From positions 62,001 through 126,000 of the forward strand of contig CABHOV010000034.1 in the NCBI GenBank assembly GCA_902168185.1: a stretch of DNA of 64,000 bases. Direction: 5' to 3'. The position numbers were made by a program, and so were the translations under genes. The notes below the pieces were generated by a model. That model ran no database searches. It worked only from the letters and a program-made list of their open reading frames with translations, and had not been told where the DNA came from. Below are positions 17,078 through 26,905 of the stretch, piece by piece. Numbering within the stretch: position 1 is the first letter of the stretch; every line of letters starts with the position of its first letter. The DNA is from an uncultured Bacteroides sp. (lineage in GTDB: Bacteria; Bacteroidota; Bacteroidia; Cytophagales; Cyclobacteriaceae).

Positions 17078-17136
17078 TTCGTTTATAAAGTTTAAATTTT
17101 TAAGTTCTTTTTTAATATATGGTTAATAGCCAAACG

Positions 17137-17166
17137 CAAAGGTAATCTTATTAGTTCAAGGTTCAA
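17137..17166 (-). promoter_or_regulatory. trxA promoter (TTG-N19-TACCTTTG)
   Basis: On the minus strand a TTG at 17166-17164 is followed after 19 nt by TACCTTTG (17144-17137). This matches the Bacteroidota -33/-7 consensus with the same spacing as the mraZ promoter. It predicts a 5' leader of about 55 nt. Confidence 0.65.
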
Positions 17167-17228
17167 GATTCTAAGTTGCCACTAAAAATTCACATTTCTA
17201 TCAGGCTTAAAAATCATTACTCTTTTAC

Positions 17229-20200
17229 TTAGAACACAACCTCCACGTCTAATTCACCAGCCTTCTTCATTTTTTTCACCATGTCGTTGATCGGGTTCAC
17301 CCGGAATCTTCTTGACATTACATCCAGGTATATGTTTTCCTGTTCATCACGGATCTTAAAATACAAAGGCGTATTACCCGAAAACTCCTGGCATACATCT
17401 TCTATTTTACCGATCAGATCTTTCGTGATCTCCTTTGCATTTACTTTTAACTGAACACCTTTGCTGCGCTTGATGCCGATCTCGTTCAACAAGTCAATGT
17501 TTCTTATTTTGAACTCGACGTTTTGTTGTCCCCACGAATTCTTTACAACAGAGCCCTCTATAAATAAGAACCAGCCTGTGTTCATAAAGTTTTTAAACTT
17601 CAGGTAATCTTCACCGAAGAGCATAAACGCATGGTTGCCGTTGTAATCCTCCACTGTAAATTTACCGAAAGGCTTACCAGTCTTCGTAGTCCGGTGCTCA
17701 ACACTTGATACTATACCACCAAGTTTTACTTCCCGGCCCAGCAGCGGTTCAAGCTCCGTGAGTTGATTACAGGATACAGTGCAGAATTTCTCTATCTCGA
17801 ATCTAAAATTGTCCAACGGGTGGCCAGATATATAGATACCGACCACTTCTTTTTCAAGATTCAGTTTTTCAATTTCACTGAAAGGCTCAACAAAATCTAC
17901 TTTCGGTTTCGGCATTACAGTACCCGAACTTCCACCGAATAAACTTGCCTGCGCACTTTGTTCTTCCTGTTGCGTTTTCGTTGCAAACTTCATTGCTTTT
18001 TCCAGCAAGTTGATCTCGCCATCTTTAGCAAATACATATTGTCTGCGGTGAATTCCCTGGAAGCAATCGAACGCTCCCGACAACGCGAGGCATTCAAATG
18101 TTTTCTTGTTGACCGAGCGTTGATTGACGCGCTTGGCAAATTCAAATATATCTTCAAACGGTCCGCGTGCTTCACGTTCGTGTATGATTGCTTCTACCGC
18201 AGATTCACCTGCACCTTTTATAGCACCAAGACCAAAACGAATTTCACCATCTTTATTTACCTCGAAGAATACACCCGATTCATTTACGTGTGGCCCGAGT
18301 ACACGAATGCCTAAACTTCTGCATTCTTCAATGTGGAATGTAACACTCTCCAGGTTGTTCTGCGAGTGTGTTAATACTGCAGCCATATACTCTGCCGGAT
18401 AATTTGCTTTCAGGTATGCTGTATGATAAGCAACCAGCGAGTAACAAGTTGAGTGAGATTTGTTGAATGCGTATTGTGCGAAAGCTTCCCAGTCGGTCCA
18501 GATCTTTTCGCATATCTCTTTACCATGACCGCGTTGAGCACACCCCTGGATGAATTTATCTTTCATCTTATCGAGTACTGCTTTCTGCTTTTTACCCATC
18601 GCCTTCCGCAGTACATCGGCATCACCTTTACTAAAGCCGGCAAGTTTCTGCGAGAGCAACATCACCTGCTCCTGGTATACGGTGATACCATATGTCTCCT
18701 TCAGGTATTCCTCCATTTCCGGTAAATCGTACTTGATCGGTTCACGACCATGTTTACGATTGACGAAGGCAGGTATATATTCCATCGGCCCCGGACGATA
18801 CAGGGCGTTCATCGCAATGAGATCTTCAAATTTATCGGGCTTTAGCTGACGCAGATATTTCTGCATCCCCACACTTTCAAACTGGAACGTTCCCGCTGTT
18901 TCACCCCGCTGAAAAAGTTGATAGGTCTTTACATCATCCAGCGGAATGGTATCGACATCGATCACTATACCTTTACTCTTCTTTACATTTCTGATAGCCG
19001 AGTTGATCACCGATAATGTAGTCAGCCCCAGGAAGTCCATCTTCAAAAGACCTGCACTTTCCACCACGCTGTTATCAAACTGCGTTACCAACATATCGGA
19101 ATCTTTCGCTACCGACATCGGCACGAACTTCGTCAGGTCATCGGGAGTAATAATTACACCACAAGCATGTGTACCTGTACTTCGAACCGAACCTTCCAAT
19201 ACTACAGCCTGCCGCAGTACATCTGCGCGCAAGTCTGTTCCCTTCTTTATATCGGCGAGTTCTTTTACTTCTTCAAACGCAGAGTCGAGTGATGTTCCCG
19301 GCTTTTCAGGAATCATCTTCGCCAGTAAATTTGAATCTGCCAATGGCAACTCCATCACACGCGCACAATCGCGTATTGAAGATTTAGCAGCCATCGTACC
19401 GTACGTGATGATCTGCGCCACCTGACTCTTACCATACTTATCGATCACATATTTTAATACGCGATCACGGCCTTCATCATCAAAGTCAATATCAATATCG
19501 GGAAGTGATACACGATCCGGATTCAGAAAACGCTCGAACAGTAGATCGTATTTGATCGGATCAACGTTGGTGATACCAATACAATATGCTACCGCAGATC
19601 CTGCTGCAGAACCACGACCAGGACCAACGGATACACCCATCTCACGCGCCTTCGAAGTGAAGTCTTGCACGATCAAGAAATAGCCAGGGTAACCTGTCTT
19701 CTGAATGGTCTCCAATTCGAAATCAAGACGCTCCTGTATCTCTGTAGTGATCTCGGTATATTTTTTCCGAGCACCTTCATAGGTGAGGTGCTTCAGGTAT
19801 TCATCTTCAGTGTTGAACTCTTTGGGTATATCGAATTTCGGAAGCAGTACATTCCGATCGAGTTTATAGCTTTCAATCTTATCAAGGATCTCGCTGATGG
19901 TTTCAATCGCGTCAGGCAGATCTCTAAAGATCGACTTCATTTCATCCTGCGATTTGAAATAGTATTCTGTATTGGACAATCCATACCGGTGACCACGCCC
20001 GTAACCAATAGGCGTAGATTTGAATTCGCCTTCTTTTATACACAACAAAACATCGTGCGCGTTGGCTTCTTCTTTATCCAGGTAGTATGATTCATTTGCT
20101 GCGAAATACTTCACGCTATATTTCTCTGCAAAGCGTAACAATACTTCGTTCACGTGATCTTCTTCCGGTATACCGTGTCGGTTTAATTCTATATAAAAAT

Positions 20201-21419
20201 CTTCACCGAACAGATTGTGCCACCATTTAAAAGCTTCCTCTGCCTGCTTCTCTCCTACGTTCAGTATAAGATGTGGTATTTCACTGGAAAGATTTCCGGT
20301 AACCGCTATAAGATCCTGTTTATACTCTTCGATCAGTGCTTTATCAATCCGCGGATATATACCATATAGCCCTTCTATAAAGCCCAATGAACTTAACTTG
20401 GACAGGTTATGATATCCATTTTTGTTTTTGGCAATCAGCAACTGGGTATAGCGCTTGTCAGGATTGTCCTTTGTAAACTTTAGCTTCTTGCGTTCTTCTG
20501 CAATATAAAATTCACAACCGAGAATCGGCTTTAATTCATGGCTCAATGCTTCACGCACAAACTTGAACGCTCCATACATGTTCCCCATGTCTGTAAGAGC
20601 AACCGCTGGCATGTTCAACGCCTTGGCTTTTGCCACCATGGATTTAATATCCGGTGTGGCCTGCAGTACCGAGTATTGGGAGTGAGCATGTAAATGAACG
20701 AAAGGCTTATCGATCAGAACTGCTTTGTCATCACCCAGTGTGTAAGTAGAATCTTTTCTCTTTTCCTTCTTTGCGAAGTTAGCCGCATCGAGGTTCGGCT
20801 CTTCATATACTATATCTTCAACCGATGTGCCATCGAAAGGTTTAACTACCTTTAGTTTGACCAACCCGAAGTAACATCGCGCAGTAGCTGCCACATCGTA
20901 TGCTGCATCGTGCGCATCACCAAAACCTTTTCCGAAAAGTTTTTCATGAAGCTCAACCAGGCGCGGCATCTTCAGTCTTCCCCCTATACCTCCGGTCATC
21001 TGGCAGAACTCGGTAGAAGATATACCTGTATCTACTCTATCGAGGTTTGTAAATTGCTCTGGTGCGAGGCTCTTGCGAATAAATTCAGCGCCTATAATGT
21101 TGATATCAAATTCTATATTATGTCCTACCAACAAAGACGTTTTCGACAAGTCCTGAATGAACGTACTCAGTACGGCAAATAAATCCTGGCCTTCCTCCAT
21201 CGCTCGTTTGGTGGAGATACCATGGATCTGCTCAGCCTTGTAGGGAATATTAAATCCATCAGGCTTTACTATATAATTATGATTTGAAATGAGTTTGCCT
21301 TTGCTATCGTGCAGTTGCCAGGCGATCTGAACCAGCCGGGGCCAGTTGTCGAGGTCAGTGATAGGCGCGGTCTTATTATGCGGAATACCTGTGGTCTCCG
21401 TATCGAATATCAAATACAT
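17229..21419 (-). CDS. dnaE: DNA polymerase III alpha subunit with fused N-terminal proofreading exonuclease
   Basis: The 1396-residue protein is the replicative polymerase. Residues 1-185 are a DnaQ-like DEDDh 3'-5' exonuclease: Asp6 and Glu8 in FDTETTG, Asp105 in GHNIEFD, and His170/Asp175 in HDAAYD. After a linker the PHP domain begins (VHLHAHSQYS, about 241-250), then the C-family polymerase core with the catalytic PDIDIDF near 640, helix-hairpin-helix and OB-fold domains (EVKLGGIVSSVEHR). Ordinary DnaE lacks the exonuclease, which is a separate DnaQ, and PolC has it inserted within PHP. Here it sits in front. All four exonuclease ligands are present, so proofreading is probably active. 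A -7-like box lies just upstream. Confidence 0.95.
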   Translation of the reverse strand: MYLIFDTETTGIPHNKTAPITDLDNWPRLVQIAWQLHDSKGKLISNHNYIVKPDGFNIPYKAEQIHGISTKRAMEEGQDLFAVLSTFIQDLSKTSLLVGHNIEFDINIIGAEFIRKSLAPEQFTNLDRVDTGISSTEFCQMTGGIGGRLKMPRLVELHEKLFGKGFGDAHDAAYDVAATARCYFGLVKLKVVKPFDGTSVEDIVYEEPNLDAANFAKKEKRKDSTYTLGDDKAVLIDKPFVHLHAHSQYSVLQATPDIKSMVAKAKALNMPAVALTDMGNMYGAFKFVREALSHELKPILGCEFYIAEERKKLKFTKDNPDKRYTQLLIAKNKNGYHNLSKLSSLGFIEGLYGIYPRIDKALIEEYKQDLIAVTGNLSSEIPHLILNVGEKQAEEAFKWWHNLFGEDFYIELNRHGIPEEDHVNEVLLRFAEKYSVKYFAANESYYLDKEEANAHDVLLCIKEGEFKSTPIGYGRGHRYGLSNTEYYFKSQDEMKSIFRDLPDAIETISEILDKIESYKLDRNVLLPKFDIPKEFNTEDEYLKHLTYEGARKKYTEITTEIQERLDFELETIQKTGYPGYFLIVQDFTSKAREMGVSVGPGRGSAAGSAVAYCIGITNVDPIKYDLLFERFLNPDRVSLPDIDIDFDDEGRDRVLKYVIDKYGKSQVAQIITYGTMAAKSSIRDCARVMELPLADSNLLAKMIPEKPGTSLDSAFEEVKELADIKKGTDLRADVLRQAVVLEGSVRSTGTHACGVIITPDDLTKFVPMSVAKDSDMLVTQFDNSVVESAGLLKMDFLGLTTLSVINSAIRNVKKSKGIVIDVDTIPLDDVKTYQLFQRGETAGTFQFESVGMQKYLRQLKPDKFEDLIAMNALYRPGPMEYIPAFVNRKHGREPIKYDLPEMEEYLKETYGITVYQEQVMLLSQKLAGFSKGDADVLRKAMGKKQKAVLDKMKDKFIQGCAQRGHGKEICEKIWTDWEAFAQYAFNKSHSTCYSLVAYHTAYLKANYPAEYMAAVLTHSQNNLESVTFHIEECRSLGIRVLGPHVNESGVFFEVNKDGEIRFGLGAIKGAGESAVEAIIHEREARGPFEDIFEFAKRVNQRSVNKKTFECLALSGAFDCFQGIHRRQYVFAKDGEINLLEKAMKFATKTQQEEQSAQASLFGGSSGTVMPKPKVDFVEPFSEIEKLNLEKEVVGIYISGHPLDNFRFEIEKFCTVSCNQLTELEPLLGREVKLGGIVSSVEHRTTKTGKPFGKFTVEDYNGNHAFMLFGEDYLKFKNFMNTGWFLFIEGSVVKNSWGQQNVEFKIRNIDLLNEIGIKRSKGVQLKVNAKEITKDLIGKIEDVCQEFSGNTPLYFKIRDEQENIYLDVMSRRFRVNPINDMVKKMKKAGELDVEVVF

Positions 21420-21450
21420 CAGCGGATCTGAGTTAGTGGTCGTTCAATCA

Positions 21451-21458
21451 CAAAATTA
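21451..21458 (-). promoter_or_regulatory. candidate -7 box of dnaE
   Basis: Minus-strand TAATTTTG matches TAnnTTTG 32 bp before the dnaE ATG. No TTG is found at the usual distance upstream, so support is limited. The rest of 21420-21667 shows nothing that I recognise. Confidence 0.35.
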
Positions 21459-21667
21459 CTTTTTATGAAGTACTTTTTCGCTCCTAAAAGTTTCTTCTGT
21501 GAAGAATATTCTACTTAAAAAATCCTGTATTGGGAAATCGGTTTCTTGAATTTAACCCTATCGGAAAAGCTTATTCCTCTAAATAAAGGCTTAACGACTT
21601 GTTTATCAGCAACCTAATTTTCGGGCCTGATTGTTGGCTATTTGGTGCGAATATTTATCGAATCCCT

Positions 21668-21778
21668 ATGGATAGCTTATGGAAGCTTATAAGACGGTTT
21701 GTGCGCAAAGAATGGTTTCTGCTGTTGGCAGTAGTCGTTATCGCGTTAATAATTCTAATGTTCGAACTGCTTCTCTAG
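21668..21778 (+). CDS. small single-pass membrane protein
   Basis: A 36-residue frame from ATG 21668 to TAG 21776. It reads as a basic amphipathic start (MDSLWKLIRRFVRKEWF) followed by a continuous hydrophobic helix (LLLAVVVIALIILMFELLL), that is, a positive-inside membrane anchor. The pattern of aromatic/basic head plus one helix recalls the small DUF5989-type proteins, but this is only resemblance. It lies 108 bp before sdhC in the same direction and could be co-transcribed with it, perhaps as a small accessory subunit. The head and helix would be unusual in random non-coding DNA, which supports a real gene. Confidence 0.55.
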   Translation: MDSLWKLIRRFVRKEWFLLLAVVVIALIILMFELLL

Positions 21779-21886
21779 ATCAGCAATCTCTCTAAAATTT
21801 CTATTTAGAATTTCTATAAAGTATAGTTAGTCTTGGTGAAATAGGCTTTGCAGAGTATTTTTCGCAAAAATTCTGAAAAGTCAATT

Positions 21887-22561
21887 ATGAATTGGTTCAC
21901 CAAGCTTCTGACCAGCACACTGGGCAGAAAACTATTCATGGCCTTAACAGGTCTGTTTCTTATTCTTTTTCTTGTCATTCACTTAATTGGAAATCTTCAA
22001 TTATTAAAGGAAGATGAGGGACATGCTTTTAACGTCTATGCGAAGTTCATGACTTCGAACCCGTTGATCAAAACGGTTTCCTATGTAAACTATGCCTGTA
22101 TTATCATTCACGTTATCTGGGCATTACTCCTTACGCGAAAGAACTACGCAGCGCGTGGTGTAGAAAGATATGCGGTTAGCAAAAACTCTTCACCCTGGAC
22201 TTCCCGTAACATGGGTATACTGGGTACGTTGATCCTGATCTTCCTGGTGATACACTTGCAAGGCTTCTGGTATCAAATGCATTGGGGTGGTATACCAACC
22301 AAAAATTACGATGGCGAAGATGTGAAAGATCTGTTTGCCACCGTTGATTTCGCTTATACACAACCGTTGTGGGTTATTATCTATGTGGTTAGCATGGTGG
22401 CGCTGGCCTTTCACTTATGGCATGGCTTCGCGAGTGCATTTCAAACACTTGGTGTAAACCATCTGAAGTATAATCCTGTTATTAGCTTTGTCGGAAAAGC
22501 ATTCGCGATCATTGTTCCCGCACTCTTCGCACTCATTCCGATCTGGATGTATCTTCATTAA
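21887..22561 (+). CDS. sdhC: succinate dehydrogenase cytochrome b subunit
   Basis: Start set at ATG 21887 (MNWFTKLLTSTLGRKLFMAL). The 224-residue protein has five predicted membrane helices, as in the single-subunit diheme cytochrome b of B-type succinate:quinone oxidoreductases. Histidines in the helices (FLVIHLIG, ACIIIHVIW, FLVIHLQG, LAFHLWHGF) are candidate heme ligands. It anchors SdhAB in the inner membrane and passes electrons to the quinone pool. In this group that is probably menaquinone. The order sdhC-sdhA-sdhB with short gaps indicates one operon. Confidence 0.93.
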   Translation: MNWFTKLLTSTLGRKLFMALTGLFLILFLVIHLIGNLQLLKEDEGHAFNVYAKFMTSNPLIKTVSYVNYACIIIHVIWALLLTRKNYAARGVERYAVSKNSSPWTSRNMGILGTLILIFLVIHLQGFWYQMHWGGIPTKNYDGEDVKDLFATVDFAYTQPLWVIIYVVSMVALAFHLWHGFASAFQTLGVNHLKYNPVISFVGKAFAIIVPALFALIPIWMYLH

Positions 22562-22597
22562 TCAAGTATCACGAATTAAATTAAGCGCAAACAGCGT

Positions 22598-24520
22598 ATG
22601 AAATTAGATTCCAAAATTCCGGAAGGTCCTTTAGCTGAGAAGTGGACGAAACACAAGTTCAATCTGAAGCTTGTAAATCCTTCTAATAAAAGAAAGTATG
22701 ATGTGATTGTAGTAGGTACCGGTCTTGCCGGAGCATCTGCTGCCGCATCGCTGGCCGAACTTGGCTATAACGTGAAAGCATTCTGTTTCCAGGATAGCCC
22801 TCGCAGAGCGCATAGTATAGCTGCACAAGGTGGTATAAATGCTGCCAAGAATTATCAGAATGATGGCGATAGTGTTTACCGTCTTTTTTACGATACTATA
22901 AAAGGTGGTGACTACCGTGCACGCGAAGGTAATGTTCACCGTCTTGCAGAAGTCAGTGTAAACATCATTGACCAATGCGTAGCACAAGGTGTACCGTTCG
23001 CGCGTGAATATGGCGGACTTCTTGCAAACCGTTCTTTCGGTGGTGCACAGGTATCGCGTACATTCTATGCACGCGGGCAAACCGGACAGCAACTTTTGCT
23101 GGGTGCTTACTCTGCTCTTAACCGCCAGATCTCGAACGGTAAAGTAAAGATGTATACCCGCACCGAGATGCTGGATGTAGTACTGGTTGATGGACAAGCA
23201 AAAGGTATTGTTGTACGCGATCTCGTTACCGGAAAAATTGAAGCGCATAGTGCACATGCTGTATTGTTGTGTACTGGTGGCTATGGTAACGTGTTTTATC
23301 TTTCAACAAATGCTAAAGGTTCCAACGTAACGGCTGCATGGAGAGCACACAAGAAAGGTGCTTTGTTCGGCAACCCTTGCTATACACAAATTCACCCTAC
23401 ATGTATTCCTGTATCCGGTGACCATCAGTCTAAACTTACGTTGATGTCTGAGTCATTGCGTAACGATGGAAGAGTGTGGGTGCCTAAAGTTGCCAAGCCT
23501 GGACTTAAGGCTAAAGATGCAGCGAGCATTCCGGAAGCTGACAGAGATTATTTCCTCGAACGTAAATATCCTTCTTTTGGTAACCTTGTACCACGCGATG
23601 TGGCATCACGTAATGCAAAGTATATGTGTGATGAAGGAAGAGGTGTAGGTCCTACAGGACTTGCCGTATTCCTTGACTTCGCAGATGCTATCAAGCGTGA
23701 CGGAAGAAAAACAATTGAAGCGAAGTATGGTAACCTGTTCGATATGTACAAGCAGATCACAGGTGATAATCCATACGAAGTACCAATGATGATATACCCT
23801 GCGGTTCACTATACTATGGGTGGACTTTGGGTTGACTATAATTTGATGACCTCTGTTCCAGGTCTATATGCATTGGGCGAAGCAAACTTCTCGGATCATG
23901 GTGCGAACCGTCTTGGTGCGAGTGCCCTGATGCAGGGTCTTGCCGATGGATACTTCGTGATTCCATATACTATAGGTGATTACCTAGCGGGTACATCATC
24001 TGCAAAAATCAGTACAGATCGCCCTGAATTTAAAGAAGCTATAGATAAAGCTACCAGTACCATCAACAAACTGCTTAGTATAAAAGGCAAGAAAACAGTT
24101 GATCACCTGCATCGTGACCTTGGTCATATCATGTGGGAGTATTGTGGTATGTCGCGCAATGCAGAAGGCTTGAAAATAGCGAAAGGAAAAATCCAGGCTT
24201 TGAAAGCAGAGTTCTGGGAAAATGTAAATGTACTGGGAGGTTCAAATGAATTAAACCAGGAGTTAGAAAAAGCTCTTCGCGTAGCGGACTTTATCGAGCT
24301 TGGTGAATTGATGGTAGACGATGCTTTGAACCGTGGTGAATCATGTGGTGGTCACTTCCGTGAAGAATCACAAACTCCGGATGGAGAAGCACAACGCAAA
24401 GACGATGAGTTTGCTTATGTATCTGCATGGGAGTATAAAGGCGAAGGCCAACCTGAAGTACTGCATAAAGAAGAGTTGAAGTTCGAAAATGTTAAACTGA
24501 CTCAACGGAGTTACAAGTAA
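22598..24520 (+). CDS. sdhA: succinate dehydrogenase flavoprotein subunit
   Basis: The 640-residue protein has an N-terminal FAD-binding GTGLAG (40-45) and the covalent-flavin histidine region [11 protein letters not shown] (His72). Substrate-binding HPTCIP and the C-terminal domain with [20 protein letters not shown] and SCGGHFREE follow. It oxidises succinate to fumarate on the cytoplasmic face and hands electrons to SdhB. The sequence is of the Bacteroidota/epsilon-proteobacterial type that can in some species also reduce fumarate. Direction cannot be told from sequence. It lies 36 bp after sdhC and one base before sdhB. Confidence 0.95.
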   Translation: MKLDSKIPEGPLAEKWTKHKFNLKLVNPSNKRKYDVIVVGTGLAGASAAASLAELGYNVKAFCFQDSPRRAHSIAAQGGINAAKNYQNDGDSVYRLFYDTIKGGDYRAREGNVHRLAEVSVNIIDQCVAQGVPFAREYGGLLANRSFGGAQVSRTFYARGQTGQQLLLGAYSALNRQISNGKVKMYTRTEMLDVVLVDGQAKGIVVRDLVTGKIEAHSAHAVLLCTGGYGNVFYLSTNAKGSNVTAAWRAHKKGALFGNPCYTQIHPTCIPVSGDHQSKLTLMSESLRNDGRVWVPKVAKPGLKAKDAASIPEADRDYFLERKYPSFGNLVPRDVASRNAKYMCDEGRGVGPTGLAVFLDFADAIKRDGRKTIEAKYGNLFDMYKQITGDNPYEVPMMIYPAVHYTMGGLWVDYNLMTSVPGLYALGEANFSDHGANRLGASALMQGLADGYFVIPYTIGDYLAGTSSAKISTDRPEFKEAIDKATSTINKLLSIKGKKTVDHLHRDLGHIMWEYCGMSRNAEGLKIAKGKIQALKAEFWENVNVLGGSNELNQELEKALRVADFIELGELMVDDALNRGESCGGHFREESQTPDGEAQRKDDEFAYVSAWEYKGEGQPEVLHKEELKFENVKLTQRSYK

Positions 24521-24521
24521 T

Positions 24522-25292
24522 ATGAAGATTACGCTCAAAATCTGGAGACAAAAAAATAACGCCACAAAGGGCTCCTTTAAAACATATCAGTTAGATCATG
24601 TTTCTCCAGACATGTCGTTTCTGGAAATGCTTGATGTATTGAATGGCGATCTCATCAGCAAGGGAGAAGAATCAGTAGCATTCGATCATGATTGTCGCGA
24701 AGGTATATGTGGCGCTTGCAGCCTATATATCAACGGACGACCACATGGTCCTCAACAAACTACAACCTGTCAGCTACACATGCGTTCGTTCCAGGATGGC
24801 GATAGCATTGTGATTGAACCTTGGAGAGCGAAAGCTTTTCCAGTGATCCGCGACCTCGTAGTAGATCGTGCAGCGTTTGATCGCATACAACAATCCGGAG
24901 GTTACGTGTCGGTTAACACCGGTGGTGTACCCGATGGTAACGAAATACCAATTCCTAAAAAAGTAGCAGACGAAGCGATGGATGCCGCAGCTTGTATTGG
25001 TTGTGGTGCCTGTGTTGCAGCTTGTAAAAATGCTTCTGCCATGTTATTCGTGAGTGCTAAAGTTTCTCAGCTAGCCTTGTTACCACAAGGTAAACCTGAA
25101 CGGAAAGAACGTGTAGAGAGAATGGTAGCGCAAATGGACTCCGAAGGTTTTGGAGCTTGTACCAATACAGGTGCTTGCGAAGCAGAATGCCCGAAAGGTA
25201 TTAGTCTCACTAACATTGCGCGAATGAACCGTGAATACTTCGCAGCTTCTCTGAGCTCTTATGAAATTGTATCAAAAGGCGGAGGAGATTAA
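24522..25292 (+). CDS. sdhB: succinate dehydrogenase iron-sulfur subunit
   Basis: The 256-residue protein holds three cluster motifs: [2Fe-2S] cysteines 58, 63, 66 and 83 (CREGICGAC...C), [11 protein letters not shown] (158, 161, 164, 168) and [15 protein letters not shown] (213, 219, 223). Together they form the usual [2Fe-2S], [4Fe-4S] and [3Fe-4S] chain from flavin to quinone. The third motif is more widely spaced than in the E. coli protein, as in B-type enzymes. The operon closes with a strong terminator 28 bp downstream. Confidence 0.95.
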   Translation: MKITLKIWRQKNNATKGSFKTYQLDHVSPDMSFLEMLDVLNGDLISKGEESVAFDHDCREGICGACSLYINGRPHGPQQTTTCQLHMRSFQDGDSIVIEPWRAKAFPVIRDLVVDRAAFDRIQQSGGYVSVNTGGVPDGNEIPIPKKVADEAMDAAACIGCGACVAACKNASAMLFVSAKVSQLALLPQGKPERKERVERMVAQMDSEGFGACTNTGACEAECPKGISLTNIARMNREYFAASLSSYEIVSKGGGD

Positions 25293-25317
25293 ACCGCAAT
25301 AATTGAATCGGATAAAT

Positions 25318-25350
25318 AAAAAACCCTGACTTGAACGTCAGGGTTTTTTA
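25318..25350 (+). terminator. terminator of the sdhCAB operon
   Basis: AAACCCTGAC (25321-25330) pairs with GTCAGGGTTT (25337-25346), followed by a T-run. No other feature is seen before the next gene at 25447. Confidence 0.88.
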
Positions 25351-25446
25351 TTTCTTAAAAATTAAGTGTTTGCGCTTACACTAATTCAAAAATCGATTGT
25401 TTAGATTTTTAGTTTTTATAGATTTGCCAGTAACCAAAGGAAAACC

Positions 25447-26199
25447 GTGAGTAATGCTATCGTCATAATTCCTACCTATAAGGAACGGGAGAACATTCGT
25501 TCGATCATCGATACGGTTTTCAGTCTGCCAAAAGAATTTCATATCCTGATTGTTGACGATAATTCTCCGGACGGAACAGCTCAGATCGTTGAAGAGCTAC
25601 AAGAAGCCTATAATACTCAGGCAAATAAAAAACTTCATCTCTTAAAACGCCCTGGTAAACTTGGTTTGGGTACTGCCTATATCACCGGGTTCAAGTTTGC
25701 TTTAGAGAATGGTTACGATTACATCCTCGAGATGGACGCGGACTTTTCACACGATCCGAAAGATCTGGTACACCTATATCTTTCATGTGCAGAATTTGGA
25801 AGTGACGTATCTATAGGCTCGCGTTATGCTACGGGTGTAAATGTAGTAAACTGGCCAATGGGTCGCGTGCTTCTCTCCTACTTTGCCAGCAGCTACGTTC
25901 GCCTCATCACCAGTATACCCGTGCATGATACAACTGCAGGCTTTGTATGCTATAGCCGAAAAGTATTGGAAACTATAGCGCTGGATCAGATCAAATTTGT
26001 AGGCTATGCTTTTCAGATTGAAATGAAATTTATAGCCTGGAAGTTTGGCTTTACCTTAAAAGAGGTGCCTATCATTTTTACAGATCGGACACGCGGCGAA
26101 TCCAAAATGTCGCCTGGTATATTTAAAGAAGCTTTCTTTGGAGTTTTGCAGATGACCATCCAAAGCTGGTTTAAGAAATATATACCTGCCCAGTCATAA
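25447..26199 (+). CDS. polyprenol-phosphate mannosyltransferase (GT2)
   Basis: The 250-residue protein is a family 2 glycosyltransferase with VIIPTYKERENI at the start, VDDNSPDGT for nucleotide-sugar binding and EMDADFSHDP holding the metal-binding DxD. A C-terminal part resembles Dpm1 (TAGFVCYSRKVL, RTRGESKMS). It should move mannose (or glucose) from a GDP- or UDP-sugar to a lipid phosphate carrier at the cytoplasmic face. No membrane helices are present, as in the short Dpm1 form. The frame opens with GTG at 25447, without a Shine-Dalgarno sequence. Confidence 0.88.
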   Translation: MSNAIVIIPTYKERENIRSIIDTVFSLPKEFHILIVDDNSPDGTAQIVEELQEAYNTQANKKLHLLKRPGKLGLGTAYITGFKFALENGYDYILEMDADFSHDPKDLVHLYLSCAEFGSDVSIGSRYATGVNVVNWPMGRVLLSYFASSYVRLITSIPVHDTTAGFVCYSRKVLETIALDQIKFVGYAFQIEMKFIAWKFGFTLKEVPIIFTDRTRGESKMSPGIFKEAFFGVLQMTIQSWFKKYIPAQS

Positions 26200-26229
26200 A
26201 AAATGGTTGATCCATTTCCGAATCAACCA
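26198..26229 (-). terminator. terminator of the hypothetical gene at 26255
   Basis: Minus-strand TGGTTGAT (26229-26222) pairs with ATCAACCA (26211-26204), followed by six T residues. It lies between convergent genes and may also act on the plus strand. Confidence 0.65.
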
Positions 26230-26254
26230 CTTTGTCAAAACTCTTTTGCTGAAG

Positions 26255-26812
26255 TTATTCTTCTAAACCGACAAAAGTGATTGGGCCTACGTGCGACTTC
26301 ACCAACTCCAAATCCGGCTCAGTGATCTCGGCTTCATAGCCATCTTCTTTTAACATGTTGAGAATGTCTTCCGCAGCTTCACGTTGTTTGTAGATGTGAT
26401 AATCTTCTCTTGCAAAAACAGGATAACGACCGAGTTTCTGTTCGCGATCAACAAAGTTAAAACCACATAAAAACAACTTGCTGTTTGCGTGTTGAATGCG
26501 ATACAGTGGCATTTGCGGATACTTCTGCAACCACTCTACAACTTCTTCACGTGTACCTTGTACAATTTCCGTCAGCTTAAAAATTCGCATCACTTCACCT
26601 TGGTTGGGTTTATCCAACATACGCAGGTCGAAGTTGTGAACATAAGCAGACAGGCCAACACATCCGCACAATACCATGAGCGGATTTTGGGCATCGCCGT
26701 GCAACCGCACATCGAGGTTTTTAGCATTAAAAAATGCCTGAAGCCTGCGGTTTCGTTTCTGGATTGTTGAAGTCAGGTCAGGCCTGACAGGATTTTTGAA
26801 TTTTAATTGCAT
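26255..26812 (-). CDS. conserved hypothetical protein (185 aa)
   Basis: I do not recognise a family. The 185-residue protein is soluble, with no signal peptide and no membrane helix. It begins with a basic segment (KFKNPVRPDLTSTIQKRNRR), has a small cysteine-containing core (MVLCGCVGLSAYV), then DLRMLDKPNQGEVMRI and a C-terminal half with REDYHIYKQREAAEDILNML, ending in an acidic tail. The mixed alpha/beta composition suggests a folded cytoplasmic protein. It follows the FtsX-type permease gene by 93 bp in the same direction and ends at its own terminator. A role in the permease system cannot be inferred. Confidence 0.65.
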   Translation of the reverse strand: MQLKFKNPVRPDLTSTIQKRNRRLQAFFNAKNLDVRLHGDAQNPLMVLCGCVGLSAYVHNFDLRMLDKPNQGEVMRIFKLTEIVQGTREEVVEWLQKYPQMPLYRIQHANSKLFLCGFNFVDREQKLGRYPVFAREDYHIYKQREAAEDILNMLKEDGYEAEITEPDLELVKSHVGPITFVGLEE

Positions 26813-26905
26813 GACATTAAAACATTTCTGTATAAGGTGGGCTCCTTACTTTAACAAAAGTAGAAAATTATTTGAAGTTTAAACGATTATTAACATTGAT
26901 TAACA

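Noticed and set aside
17150-17180. GTTCAAGGTTCAAGATTC resembling a tRNA T-loop
   Set aside because: No acceptor or anticodon stems can be paired around it; part of it is the -33 region of trxA.
22631-23257. A 208-residue open frame antisense to sdhA
   Set aside because: It lies wholly opposite conserved sdhA codons, has an odd composition rich in Cys, Thr and Tyr, and shows no start context; it is a codon-usage shadow.
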